Shown piece after piece: positions 35,881-43,589 of a stretch of DNA of 64,000 nt. The first letter of the stretch is position 1; every line of letters begins with the position of its first letter. The stretch is from an uncultured Lachnospiraceae bacterium. Lineage in GTDB: Bacteria > Bacillota > Clostridia > Lachnospirales > Lachnospiraceae. The stretch is from contig CAMEDC010000010.1 in NCBI GenBank assembly GCA_945913255.1, positions 1 through 64,000 on the forward strand. The letters run 5' to 3'. The notes beneath the pieces are model-generated. The model saw only the letters and a program-made list of their open reading frames with translations, was not told the origin of the DNA and did not search any database. A program made the position numbers and the translations under genes.

Positions 35881-38019
35881 ATGGCAGCAAAGAGCGGAAG
35901 CTTATCAATTAACAGTGAAAACATTTTTCCGATTATCAAGAAATGGTTGTATTCCGATCACGACATTTTCTACAGGGAGTTGATTTCCAATGGTTGTGAT
36001 GCGGTAACAAAATTGAAAAAGCTTGATATGATGGGAGAGTATACTCTGCCGGAGGACTACAAGGCAAAGGTGGAGGTAATTGTCAATCCTGAGAAAAAGA
36101 CGCTGACCTTCAAGGATAACGGTCTTGGCATGACTGCAGATGAAGTGGAGGAATATATTAACCAGATTGCCTTTTCCGGTGCAACAGACTTTATCGAGAA
36201 GTATAAGGACAAGAGCAGTGCAGACCAGATTATCGGTCATTTCGGTCTGGGATTTTATTCTGCGTTTATGGTGGCAGATGAAGTACATATTGATACACTC
36301 TCCTATAAGCCGGATGCAAAAGCAGTGCATTGGGAGTGTGACGGTGGTACGGAATTTTCCATGGAAGACGGAGACAGAGCGGAAGTTGGTACAACGATTA
36401 CTCTGTTCCTGAATGAGGACTGTCTGGAGTTCTGTAATGAGTACAAGGCACGTGAGGTAATCAAGAAATACTGCTCCTTCATGCCCACAGAGATTTATCT
36501 GTCCAAGGCGGATACCAAGGAGACACAGATTATCAAAGAAGATGAGCTCCTTCCCGGGGATGAAATTCTGGAGACCATCGAGCCGGAGAAGAAGGAAGAG
36601 ACTGCAAAGGAAGAGAATGCCGATGCAGAAACAAAGGCAGATGAAGAAAAGAAACCGGAGCCGAAAAAGTATAAAATAAAGAAGCGCCCGGAACTCATGA
36701 ACGAGACGACTCCTCTCTGGACAAAGCATCCCAATGAATGCACAAGGGAAGAATATCTGGAGTTCTACCGCAAGGTATTCCAGGACTACAAGGAGCCGCT
36801 CTTCTGGATTCATCTGAATATGGATTATCCTTTCAACCTGAAAGGTATTCTCTACTTCCCGAAGATTAACATGGAGTATGAATCCATTGAGGGAACCATC
36901 AAATTGTACAACAATCAGGTATTTATTGCGGACAATATCAAGGAGGTTATTCCTGAGTTCCTGATGCTGCTCAAGGGAGTTATCGATTGCCCTGATCTGC
37001 CTTTGAATGTTTCCAGAAGCGCACTGCAGAATGACGGTTTTGTAAAGAAGATTTCCGAGTACATCACCAAAAAGGTTGCAGACAAGCTTTCCGGCATGTG
37101 CAAGACGGAGAAGGAAGAATATGACAAGTACTGGGATGACATCAGTCCCTTCATCAAGTTCGGCTGCCTGAAGGATGACAAGTTCTGCGAGAAGATGAAC
37201 GATTACATCCTGTTCAAGAATCTGGACGGAAAATATCTGACACTGCCTGAGTGCCTGGAAGTAAAACCCACCGACGTTGAGGAAAACGAAAAGTCGGAAG
37301 CTGTGGATGAGAACGGCGAAAAGGTGGAAGCTGAAATTGTGAGTGACGGCGCTGAAAGCAGCAATGCTTCCGAGAATGCTGACGCGGACGGTGAAGAAGA
37401 GAAGAAAGAGAAGATCATCTACTATGTCACCGACGAGCAGCAGCAGAGCCAGTATATCAATATGTTTAAGGCGGCAAAGATGGATGCGGTTATCCTGACT
37501 CACAATATCGATCAGCCCTTTATCTCCCAGCTGGAGTCCAAGAATGAGGGCGTTAAGTTCTTAAGAATCGATGCAGATGTGACAGACGCCATGAAATCCA
37601 AGACCTCCAAGAAAGCACAGGAGGAATTTGAGGAGCAGGCTAAGGCAATTGCCGAAATCATGAAGAAGGCCCTGAAGAAGGATTCCATCACCGTCAAGGT
37701 GGAAAAACTGAAGAATAAGAAAGTTTCTTCCATGATTACACTGTCCGAGGAAAGCAGACGTATGCAGGATATGATGAAGATGTATTCTATGCCCGGTATG
37801 GATATGGGTAATTTTGGCGGAGAGGGTGAGACCTTGATTCTCAATGCAAACCATCCTCTGGTACAGTATGTCATCGATCATAAGGACGGAGAGAACGTAC
37901 AGATGATTTGCGAACAGCTTTACGACTTGGCAAAGCTGCAGCACGCACCGCTTTCTTCCGAAGATATGACAAAGTTTGTAGCAAGAAGCAATGAGATTAT
38001 GCTGATGCTTGCAAAATAG
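35881..38019 (+). CDS. htpG: HSP90-family chaperone with two charged insertions
   Basis: A 712-residue ATP-dependent chaperone. The N-terminal GHKL motifs are intact: LISNGCDAVTKLKK, DNGLGMTADEVEEYI and GHFGLGFYSAFMVAD; RSALQNDGFVKKI is in the middle domain. At about 86 residues longer than the usual bacterial HtpG (about 625), it carries two charged, low-complexity insertions: about 233-265 (rich in E, K, A) and about 464-512 (rich in E, S, A, D). The first is where eukaryotic HSP90 has its charged linker. CIRCE upstream predicts HrcA control and heat induction. AGAAAGGG precedes the ATG. It has its own terminator. Confidence 0.95.
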   Translation: MAAKSGSLSINSENIFPIIKKWLYSDHDIFYRELISNGCDAVTKLKKLDMMGEYTLPEDYKAKVEVIVNPEKKTLTFKDNGLGMTADEVEEYINQIAFSGATDFIEKYKDKSSADQIIGHFGLGFYSAFMVADEVHIDTLSYKPDAKAVHWECDGGTEFSMEDGDRAEVGTTITLFLNEDCLEFCNEYKAREVIKKYCSFMPTEIYLSKADTKETQIIKEDELLPGDEILETIEPEKKEETAKEENADAETKADEEKKPEPKKYKIKKRPELMNETTPLWTKHPNECTREEYLEFYRKVFQDYKEPLFWIHLNMDYPFNLKGILYFPKINMEYESIEGTIKLYNNQVFIADNIKEVIPEFLMLLKGVIDCPDLPLNVSRSALQNDGFVKKISEYITKKVADKLSGMCKTEKEEYDKYWDDISPFIKFGCLKDDKFCEKMNDYILFKNLDGKYLTLPECLEVKPTDVEENEKSEAVDENGEKVEAEIVSDGAESSNASENADADGEEEKKEKIIYYVTDEQQQSQYINMFKAAKMDAVILTHNIDQPFISQLESKNEGVKFLRIDADVTDAMKSKTSKKAQEEFEEQAKAIAEIMKKALKKDSITVKVEKLKNKKVSSMITLSEESRRMQDMMKMYSMPGMDMGNFGGEGETLILNANHPLVQYVIDHKDGENVQMICEQLYDLAKLQHAPLSSEDMTKFVARSNEIMLMLAK

Positions 38020-38032
38020 GAGAATGTTTTCA

Positions 38033-38067
38033 ACGCCCCTCACGGAGAATGTGAGGGGTGTTTTTTT
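38033..38067 (+). terminator. Terminator of htpG
   Basis: Ten- to eleven-base stem (ACGCCCCTCAC, 38033-38043, with GTGAGGGGTG, 38051-38060), followed by seven T. Confidence 0.9.
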
Positions 38068-38139
38068 GCGATTATGGAACTTAACTGATTGACAGGGGGT
38101 TTTTCAGTGTATTAGTCAATTTTTTCCATTTATAAATCA

Positions 38140-38168
38140 TTGGAAAGAAACGGGATGTGCGATAAAAT
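38140..38168 (+). promoter_or_regulatory. Promoter of the GH27 gene
   Basis: TTGGAA at 38140-38145, 17-base spacer, TAAAAT at 38163-38168. The transcript would begin with the tandem repeat at 38185-38261. Confidence 0.55.
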
Positions 38169-38184
38169 GAAATTATGGATTATA

Positions 38185-38261
38185 AAAGAAACTAAAGCGA
38201 AAGAAGCTAAAACGAAAGAAACAAAAACGAAAAGAAACTATAACGAAAAGAAGCATGAACG
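38185..38261 (+). repeat. Five-copy 15-16-bp tandem repeat in the GH27 leader
   Basis: Units of form AAAGAA(A/G)CTAAA(A/G)CG occur at 38185, 38200, 38215, 38230 and 38246, the last two with one extra A. The array ends exactly at the GAGGAGG ribosome site. The period is not kept in threes throughout, so it is not a coding repeat. Confidence 0.8.
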
Positions 38262-38276
38262 AGGAGGATGATGAAT

Positions 38277-39440
38277 ATGGGAAAAATGCAGATGGGTTTT
38301 TGCCCTCCTATGGGTTGGAATTCATGGAATACCTTTACCTGGGATATCAACGAGGAGTTAATTAAGCAGGTAGCGGATGTTTTTGTGGAAGAGGGTTATA
38401 AGGATGCGGGCTATGAGTATATTGTCATTGATGATTGCTGGAGCCTGAAGCAGAGAGATGACAACGGCAACTTGGTGGCAGACCCGGAAAAATTTCCCAG
38501 CGGAATGAAGGCACTGGCAGATTACATTCATTCGAAGGGACTGAAGTTCGGCATGTATTCCTGTGCCGGCACACATACCTGTGCGGGATATCCGGGAAGC
38601 TTCGAGCATGAATTTCAGGATGCGGCGCAGTTTGCTAAGTGGGAAGTGGACTATTTAAAATATGATTACTGCTATAAACCACGGACTATGGATGGAGAAC
38701 TGCTGTACCGCAGAATGGCGCTTGCACTGAAAAACTCCGGACGAGATATCCTGTTTTCCGCATGTAACTGGGGAGAAGACAATGTACATAGCTGGATTCG
38801 CTCTGCCGGAGCACATATGTACCGCTCCACAGGAGACATACAGGATAACTGGGAGTCCATCAAAAGACTGGCAACCTCCCAGCTGGACAAGGCGAGCTTT
38901 ACAGGCAATTTCTGCCACAATGATATGGACATGCTTGTGGTAGGGATGCACGGCGGCAGTAATAATGATTTTATCGGAAAAATCGGCGGCTGTACGGATA
39001 CAGAATATAAAACACATTTTGCCCTGTGGAGCATTATGGGTTCGCCACTGATGATAGGCTGTGATGTGCGCAGGGCGGACGAAATGACAAAGAGAATCCT
39101 GCAGAATCCCGATATGATACGGATCAGCCAGGACAGTGAGGCAAGGGGCTTTTATGCGATTTATCCGGAACCTCAGTGGCTGCATGACAGCGGTTGTTTC
39201 GTACTGGTAAAGGTGCTTACGAACGGGGAACTGGCAATCGGCTTCTTTAACCTGGGAGAGGGGAAGAGAGAAATCCCTCTGCAGTTCTGGGATTTGGGAA
39301 TTCCTTTTGCTTCCGGCATGGAATTGTCCCTGTATGACTGCTGGGAACATAAGAATCTGGGGAACTATCGGGAACGTTTTGTTGCGGTTGTTCCGGCTCA
39401 TGATTGCCTGGTGGTACGCGGAAAGCTGGTTTCAAAATGA
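38277..39440 (+). CDS. GH27 alpha-galactosidase
   Basis: A 387-residue cytoplasmic family 27 enzyme that removes terminal alpha-galactose from raffinose-type sugars, galactomannan or host glycans. PPMGWNSWNTF is the family N-terminus; YLKYDYC carries the nucleophile Asp (about 127) and RSTGDIQDNW the acid/base Asp. IDDCW and CAGTHTCAGYPGS are also standard. Three in-frame ATGs cluster; I chose 38277, which lies nine bases after GAGGAGG. No signal peptide. The stop codon is followed closely by a small zinc-protein gene. Confidence 0.93.
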   Translation: MGKMQMGFCPPMGWNSWNTFTWDINEELIKQVADVFVEEGYKDAGYEYIVIDDCWSLKQRDDNGNLVADPEKFPSGMKALADYIHSKGLKFGMYSCAGTHTCAGYPGSFEHEFQDAAQFAKWEVDYLKYDYCYKPRTMDGELLYRRMALALKNSGRDILFSACNWGEDNVHSWIRSAGAHMYRSTGDIQDNWESIKRLATSQLDKASFTGNFCHNDMDMLVVGMHGGSNNDFIGKIGGCTDTEYKTHFALWSIMGSPLMIGCDVRRADEMTKRILQNPDMIRISQDSEARGFYAIYPEPQWLHDSGCFVLVKVLTNGELAIGFFNLGEGKREIPLQFWDLGIPFASGMELSLYDCWEHKNLGNYRERFVAVVPAHDCLVVRGKLVSK

Positions 39441-39469
39441 TTGACGTCAATCATTGTATTGGAGGCCGG

Positions 39470-39706
39470 ATGAGTAGCAGCGGTCAAAGTGCCGGAGAAC
39501 ATGTGCATGACAGTAACCACTGCTTTCGGTGCGGTGTGTCGCTGGTGTGGGATGACAAAGGTATTTATATGAAGATGGTGACCAGAAATGCGAGAGAATT
39601 TCTTTGTATGGATTGCCTTGCGCAAAGTCTGGGATGTACCAGAAAGGATCTGGAAGAGAGAGTGCGTTATTTCAGGGAATCCGGAAACTGCACCCTGTTC
39701 CGGTAA
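39470..39706 (+). CDS. Small Cys-pair (zinc-ribbon-like) protein
   Basis: A 78-residue protein of unknown function. CFRCG (about 19-23) and CMDC (about 48-51) form two CxxC pairs that could bind one zinc, with extra His and Cys nearby and an acidic/basic helix at the end. GGAGG is four bases before ATG 39470; an earlier in-frame ATG at 39437 would overlap the GH27 stop. It is probably co-transcribed with the GH27 gene and ends at a terminator. Confidence 0.6.
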   Translation: MSSSGQSAGEHVHDSNHCFRCGVSLVWDDKGIYMKMVTRNAREFLCMDCLAQSLGCTRKDLEERVRYFRESGNCTLFR

Positions 39707-39714
39707 ATGAGTGC

Positions 39715-39752
39715 GAAGGTCGCAGGTGACATTTTCCACGACCTTCAGTTTT
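39715..39752 (+). terminator. Terminator between convergent genes
   Basis: GAAGGTCG (39715-39722) and CGACCTTC (39739-39746) form an eight-base stem followed by AGTTTTT on the plus strand, ending the GH27 unit. Confidence 0.65.
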
Positions 39753-39783
39753 TGACGTACAGTGTCGTTTCTGACAGGAATTA

Positions 39784-40644
39784 TCAGGCATCGATCATCT
39801 TCTGCCTGTACAGTCTGGGGCTTACCTGGTAGTAGCTCCGGAAGGCAGATGAAAAGTGTTCCACAGAAGAATAACCGAGAAGATTGGCGATGGAGGTAAT
39901 GCTTCGCTCCCTGTCTTCCAGCAATATGGCAGCAGCCGACATTCTGGCTTCTGCCTTTTTTTCTTGGAAACTTTTCCCGTAAAACTCCTTTAAAAGGCGC
40001 TGTGTTTGTCGGGTACTGAGCTTTAGCCTGTCTGCAAGGGTATCCAGAGAGAGATTCTGATATTCGTACAGAAAATATTCCTCGATGATAACAGAGGCTT
40101 TGTCAGCTTGAAGATTTGGGGCAGGATAGCTGGACAAATCTTTCTTTTGCTCATAGTTGCGAACCATGCAGATTAGAATCTGGGAAAGCAACAACTCTAC
40201 TTGAAGGCGATAACCGGTATATTGATGCTCCAGTTCCCAGAACAACTGACGAAACAAGGCGTGAATATCCTGTGTATCCGGTCCAATCCAGAAGGTTGTC
40301 TGGGCAAAACGGTTCAGAACAGAAGATGCCTTGCGGTTGTGAGAATCGGCTTTTAGCTTGAAATAAACACAGTATTCCTGCATGGGATCGCTCATTAGAG
40401 GTGCCTGGGCATGCTCCACATGCGGACCCGTGACATAGAGTGTATTTGGCGCAATTTCATAGCTTTTTCCGTCTGCTTTCAGATTTCCGTAACCGAAGGG
40501 AATGTAATGAATTTCATAACTTCTGCTTCCGTGACTGTGGGCAGGGATGGTCCTGGAAAATTGTTCAAAGATAATATTCAATACCTGAATGGGTGTGCCG
40601 TCCAGAGTAAACTGGATGTCAATATCGGAATAACTGGTTTTCAT
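39784..40644 (-). CDS. AraC-family regulator
   Basis: A 286-residue transcription factor. An N-terminal cupin-like sugar-sensing domain (IPAHSHGSRSYEIHYIPFG) precedes two helix-turn-helix motifs: LSLDTLADRLKLSTRQTQRLLKEF and SITSIANLLGYSSVEHFSSAFRSYY. The start at 40644 has GAGG five bases upstream on the minus strand; an earlier in-frame ATG adds eight residues and has no site. It is divergent from the alcohol dehydrogenase operon across the 620-bp structured intergenic region and convergent with GH27; either could be a target. Confidence 0.9.
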   Translation of the reverse strand: MKTSYSDIDIQFTLDGTPIQVLNIIFEQFSRTIPAHSHGSRSYEIHYIPFGYGNLKADGKSYEIAPNTLYVTGPHVEHAQAPLMSDPMQEYCVYFKLKADSHNRKASSVLNRFAQTTFWIGPDTQDIHALFRQLFWELEHQYTGYRLQVELLLSQILICMVRNYEQKKDLSSYPAPNLQADKASVIIEEYFLYEYQNLSLDTLADRLKLSTRQTQRLLKEFYGKSFQEKKAEARMSAAAILLEDRERSITSIANLLGYSSVEHFSSAFRSYYQVSPRLYRQKMIDA

Positions 40645-40698
40645 GGTGACCTCGCTAGCTAAGTACATGAGTTATGCCTTGGGTGTATCGCTGTTTCC

Positions 40699-40841
40699 GT
40701 CGGGGATACCATGTGTTATGCCTGTCTCGACGCGCTTTCGCTCGGGGGCGCGACGTAACGGATGCGTAGGCGACCACAATACGGTCGCCAAGCACCGACG
40801 TCTTGCACGGTCGAGCCAGGCATGACACATGCCTCCCCGAC
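40699..40841 (+). ncRNA. Highly structured intergenic domain 1 (candidate RNA)
   Basis: Nested helices, by eye: P1 GTCGGGGA 40699-40706 with 40834-40841; P2 15 pairs, 40710-40724 with 40817-40831, one G-U pair; P3 CTCGAC 40726-40731 with 40810-40815; P4 GCGC 40732-40735 with 40748-40751; P5 GACGT-CGG 40752-40761 with CCGACGTC 40795-40802 and a two-base bulge; P6 GGCGACC 40769-40775 with 40783-40789. The G-U pair in P2 is possible only if the plus strand is transcribed. No coding frame. No known RNA family is recognised; it may also be the end of a mobile element. Confidence 0.55.
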
Positions 40842-40931
40842 TGCTTACATGGTAAGGCTGGATTACATGCAAGAGGAAATTACATTAAATATTCCCTCTG
40901 TTAAAATAATTATTTGGGAATATAACAACAC

Positions 40932-41032
40932 GTGTTATGCTTGTAAGCATACAGTCGCCGAACTATTTCATGCAACTAGTCGGGAACATGATACGTTCGG
41001 CCCGACGGCAGCTTGCTAAAAACATCGGCGAC
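40932..41032 (+). ncRNA. Structured intergenic domain 2
   Basis: Hairpin TATGC/GCATA at 40936-40951, an enclosing helix GTCGCCGA 40954-40961 with 41025-41032, and an inner hairpin GTCGGG 40979-40984 with CCCGAC 41001-41006 containing GAAC/GTTC. It starts with GTGTTATGCTTG, nearly the same as GTGTTATGCCTG in domain 1 and GAGTTATGCCTTG near 40670. The rest of the 40645-41263 intergenic region shows nothing else clear beyond an AT-rich spacer at 40865-40930. Confidence 0.45.
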
Positions 41033-41169
41033 GTCACTTGTAAACATTATACCACACGAAACCTGCAAAATCACGACATTTTTATGGAAAGGTAGGCGCA
41101 TATTCCTCTTAAAAAACAGAAACCGCCGTTATAGTATGAAGATAGAACGTTTCCGGTGAAGCCGGGACG

Positions 41170-41234
41170 CGAAAAAGCAGGCAGGCGAAAAAGCAGGCAG
41201 GCGAAAAAGCAGGCAGGCGAAAAAACAGGCATGG
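41170..41234 (+). repeat. Four-copy 16-bp tandem repeat in the alcohol dehydrogenase leader
   Basis: CGAAAAAGCAGGCAGG is repeated perfectly at 41170, 41186 and 41202, with a variant at 41218 (17 bases). It ends 30 bases before the start codon of the dehydrogenase gene. Because 16 is not a multiple of three it is non-coding. Confidence 0.9.
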
Positions 41235-41263
41235 AAACAAGACATGCGGAAAAGGAGAAGGTT

Positions 41264-42331
41264 ATGGCGGTTAAAATGAAAATGAAGGGAGCAATTCTCC
41301 CGGGAAACAGCACAGTGGAACTGAAGGAGTTTGATGTCCCGACACCGGGTCACGGACAGGTATTGATTCAGACAAAGGCTACTACCATCTGTGGCAGCGA
41401 TATTCGCTGTATTTACAGAGAGCATGTAGGAAAAGGCCCGGAAGGGTATATCCCCGGTATGGTGGCCGGACATGAGCCCTGCGGTGTGATTGTGGAAGAA
41501 GGCGAAGGTCTGAAGCGTTTCAAAAAGGGTGACAGAGTTATTGTGTACCATATTTCCGGATGCGGTGTCTGCAACGATTGTCGCAGAGGCTACTATATTT
41601 CCTGTAAGAGCAAGTTCAGACAGGCTTACGGCTGGCAGAGAAACGGCGGTATGGCGCCTTATATTCTGGCGGATGAAAAGGATCTGATTGCACTGCCGGA
41701 TGAACTTACCTACAAGGATGGTGCACAGGTGGCATGCGGCTTCGGAACTGTTTACGAGGCTATTGAGAAAATCGGAATCTGTGGAAATGATGCTGTGCTG
41801 GTAACAGGTCTGGGACCTGTGGGATTGGCAGCGCTGATGCTGGCAAAATGCATGGGCGCAAACAGACTGATTGGCGTGGAAATGAACGACTATCGAATCG
41901 ACCTGGCAAAGAAGCTGGGACTGGTGGATTATGTTTTTAAGCCCGGCGAGAATACACTTGACGAAATCCTCGCGGTGACCGGAGGCAAGGGCGTGGAAAG
42001 AGCCATCGATGCCAGCGCAAACGATGCGGGCAGACAGCTTGCCATCCGTGCAACCAGAGAATGGGGTAAAATTGCATTTGTCGGTGAGGGTGGTACCTGT
42101 ACCTTCAATCCCAGCCCGGACATCATTCACGGACAGAAGACCATTTACGGTTCCTGGGTTACTTCTCTTTGGAGAATGGAAGAACTGGTGGAACGTCTTG
42201 TGCGCTGGGGAATCCATCCTGAGGATTTAATCACCCATGAATTTTCCGTGGAGCAGGCAGATGAAGCTTACCGTCTGATGGCGGGTGGCCAGTGCGGCAA
42301 GGTAGCAGTAGTATTCGGCGACCAGAACTAA
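41264..42331 (+). CDS. Zinc-dependent medium-chain alcohol dehydrogenase
   Basis: A 355-residue oxidoreductase of the sorbitol/threonine dehydrogenase type. Catalytic zinc ligands are seen in TICGSD and AGHEPCG; a structural zinc site is CGVCNDCRRGYYISC; the NAD-binding motif is GLGPVGLAAL. It oxidises a polyol or sugar alcohol; substrate unknown. ATG 41264 (AAAAGGAGAAGG upstream) is chosen over a start 108 bases upstream that would run through the tandem repeat. An aldo/keto reductase gene follows at 12 bp, making a likely redox pair. Confidence 0.92.
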   Translation: MAVKMKMKGAILPGNSTVELKEFDVPTPGHGQVLIQTKATTICGSDIRCIYREHVGKGPEGYIPGMVAGHEPCGVIVEEGEGLKRFKKGDRVIVYHISGCGVCNDCRRGYYISCKSKFRQAYGWQRNGGMAPYILADEKDLIALPDELTYKDGAQVACGFGTVYEAIEKIGICGNDAVLVTGLGPVGLAALMLAKCMGANRLIGVEMNDYRIDLAKKLGLVDYVFKPGENTLDEILAVTGGKGVERAIDASANDAGRQLAIRATREWGKIAFVGEGGTCTFNPSPDIIHGQKTIYGSWVTSLWRMEELVERLVRWGIHPEDLITHEFSVEQADEAYRLMAGGQCGKVAVVFGDQN

Positions 42332-42343
42332 CAGGAGGAAAGT

Positions 42344-43378
42344 ATGGCTGACAGAATCGATACAACCCTTATTCCCCAAAGAAAGCTTTATACAGGGGAG
42401 GAGATTCCCTGTATGGGGCTGGGAACCTTCGGCTCGGATAAATACAATGCTGATCAGGTATCTGAAGCAGTATACGGAGCCATCCGCTACGGCTATCGTC
42501 TGATTGACTGTGCAGCCGTCTATCAGAATGAAGCGCAGATCGGGGATGTGCTGCAGAGAGTGATGAGAGAAGGCATCGCTCTGAGAAAGGAATTGTTCAT
42601 TACCTCCAAGGTATGGAATGACATGCACGGGGAAGGTAAGGTAATGGAATCCTGCAAAAAGAGTCTTGCAGATTTGAAACTGGATTACATAGATTTGTTC
42701 TTTGTACACTGGCCTTTCCCCAATTATCATGCGCCCGGCTGCAGCGGGGATTCGAGGAATCCCGATTCCAAACCCTTTGACCCGGAAGAATTTATGGCGG
42801 TCTGGAGACAGTGTGAGGAGCTGGTGGATAAAGGACTGGTGCGCTATATCGGTATGAGCAATATGACAGTTGCCAAGATGGAAGCAGTGTTGCCACTGTG
42901 CAGAATACAGCCCGCAGCCCTGGAGATGGAGCTGCATCCTTCCTTCCAGCAGCCGGAGCTTTTTGAGTATGCCTTAGAGCATTCCATCCTGCCCATCGGC
43001 TATTGCCCCATCGGTTCGCCGTCCAGACCGGAACGTGACAGAACGGCAGAGGATGTGGCTGACTGTGAGCTGCCTGCTGTACAGGCGGCTGCAGAAGCAC
43101 ATGGCATTCATCCTGCAGTTGTCTGCCTGAAATGGGCAGTACAAAGAGGACAGGTGCCGATTCCATTTTCTGTAAAGGAGCCGCAGTATCAGTCAAACTT
43201 AAGCTGTACGCTGGAGGACCCTTTGACCGCAGAGGAGATGGAGGCGATTCGCAGGGAAGACCGCAACTGCCGTCTGATCAAAGGGCAGGTGTTCCTGTGG
43301 GAAGGCGCAGGCGGCTGGGAAGATTTATGGGATGTCGACGGCGGCAGAGGAACCTGGAAGGTAACAGTTCAGCCATGA
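42344..43378 (+). CDS. Aldo/keto reductase
   Basis: A 344-residue NADPH-dependent carbonyl reductase with a (beta/alpha)8 fold. The catalytic tetrad is visible: Asp in RLIDCA, Tyr in AVYQNE, Lys in TSKVWND, and His in FVHWPF. IPFSVKEPQ near the end is the cofactor-binding strand (variant of IPKS). AGGAGG precedes ATG 42344. It is the second gene of the unit with the alcohol dehydrogenase. The last codons overlap the left edge of repeat element B. Confidence 0.93.
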   Translation: MADRIDTTLIPQRKLYTGEEIPCMGLGTFGSDKYNADQVSEAVYGAIRYGYRLIDCAAVYQNEAQIGDVLQRVMREGIALRKELFITSKVWNDMHGEGKVMESCKKSLADLKLDYIDLFFVHWPFPNYHAPGCSGDSRNPDSKPFDPEEFMAVWRQCEELVDKGLVRYIGMSNMTVAKMEAVLPLCRIQPAALEMELHPSFQQPELFEYALEHSILPIGYCPIGSPSRPERDRTAEDVADCELPAVQAAAEAHGIHPAVVCLKWAVQRGQVPIPFSVKEPQYQSNLSCTLEDPLTAEEMEAIRREDRNCRLIKGQVFLWEGAGGWEDLWDVDGGRGTWKVTVQP

Positions 43379-43440
43379 CATGACAACAGAGTAATGCGTG
43401 GGTGCTTGCACACAAAGCATTATCCGGTTGTTATGTCATG
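43361..43440. repeat. Palindromic intergenic element, copy B
   Basis: GTAACAGTTCAGCCA (43361-43375) is identical to the left end of copy A at 8182, here as the last codons of the aldo/keto reductase gene. Then CATGACATGACAAC (43374-43387) pairs with 43427-43440 (one G-U pair), TAATGC (43392-43397) with GCATTA (43417-43422), and GTGC-TT-GCAC forms the tip (43402-43411). The 24-base core 43394-43417 matches copy A at 22 positions. Further hairpins (GCCGC-AAC-GCGGC, 43473-43485) follow in the GH29 leader. Confidence 0.7.
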
Positions 43441-43589
43441 AGCGGAGCGCCCTCACATGAAATAAAAGATGAGCCGCAACGCGGCGTCGGATGCGGAGCA
43501 GACGCTTTAATGAATGGGAGGGTTGAAATGTTACGTTGCAAGAAAAGAGACCGGAGGAAATGAAATCAGAGAAGGAGGGGGTTATCAAA

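Noticed and set aside
40643..41019. Short reading frames inside the structured intergenic segment
   Set aside because: Several overlapping frames arise from the GC-rich palindromes, with no ribosome sites or recognisable protein features.
41156..41263. N-terminal extension of the alcohol dehydrogenase
   Set aside because: It would translate the 16-bp tandem repeat in shifting frames; the family N-terminus and ribosome site start at 41264.
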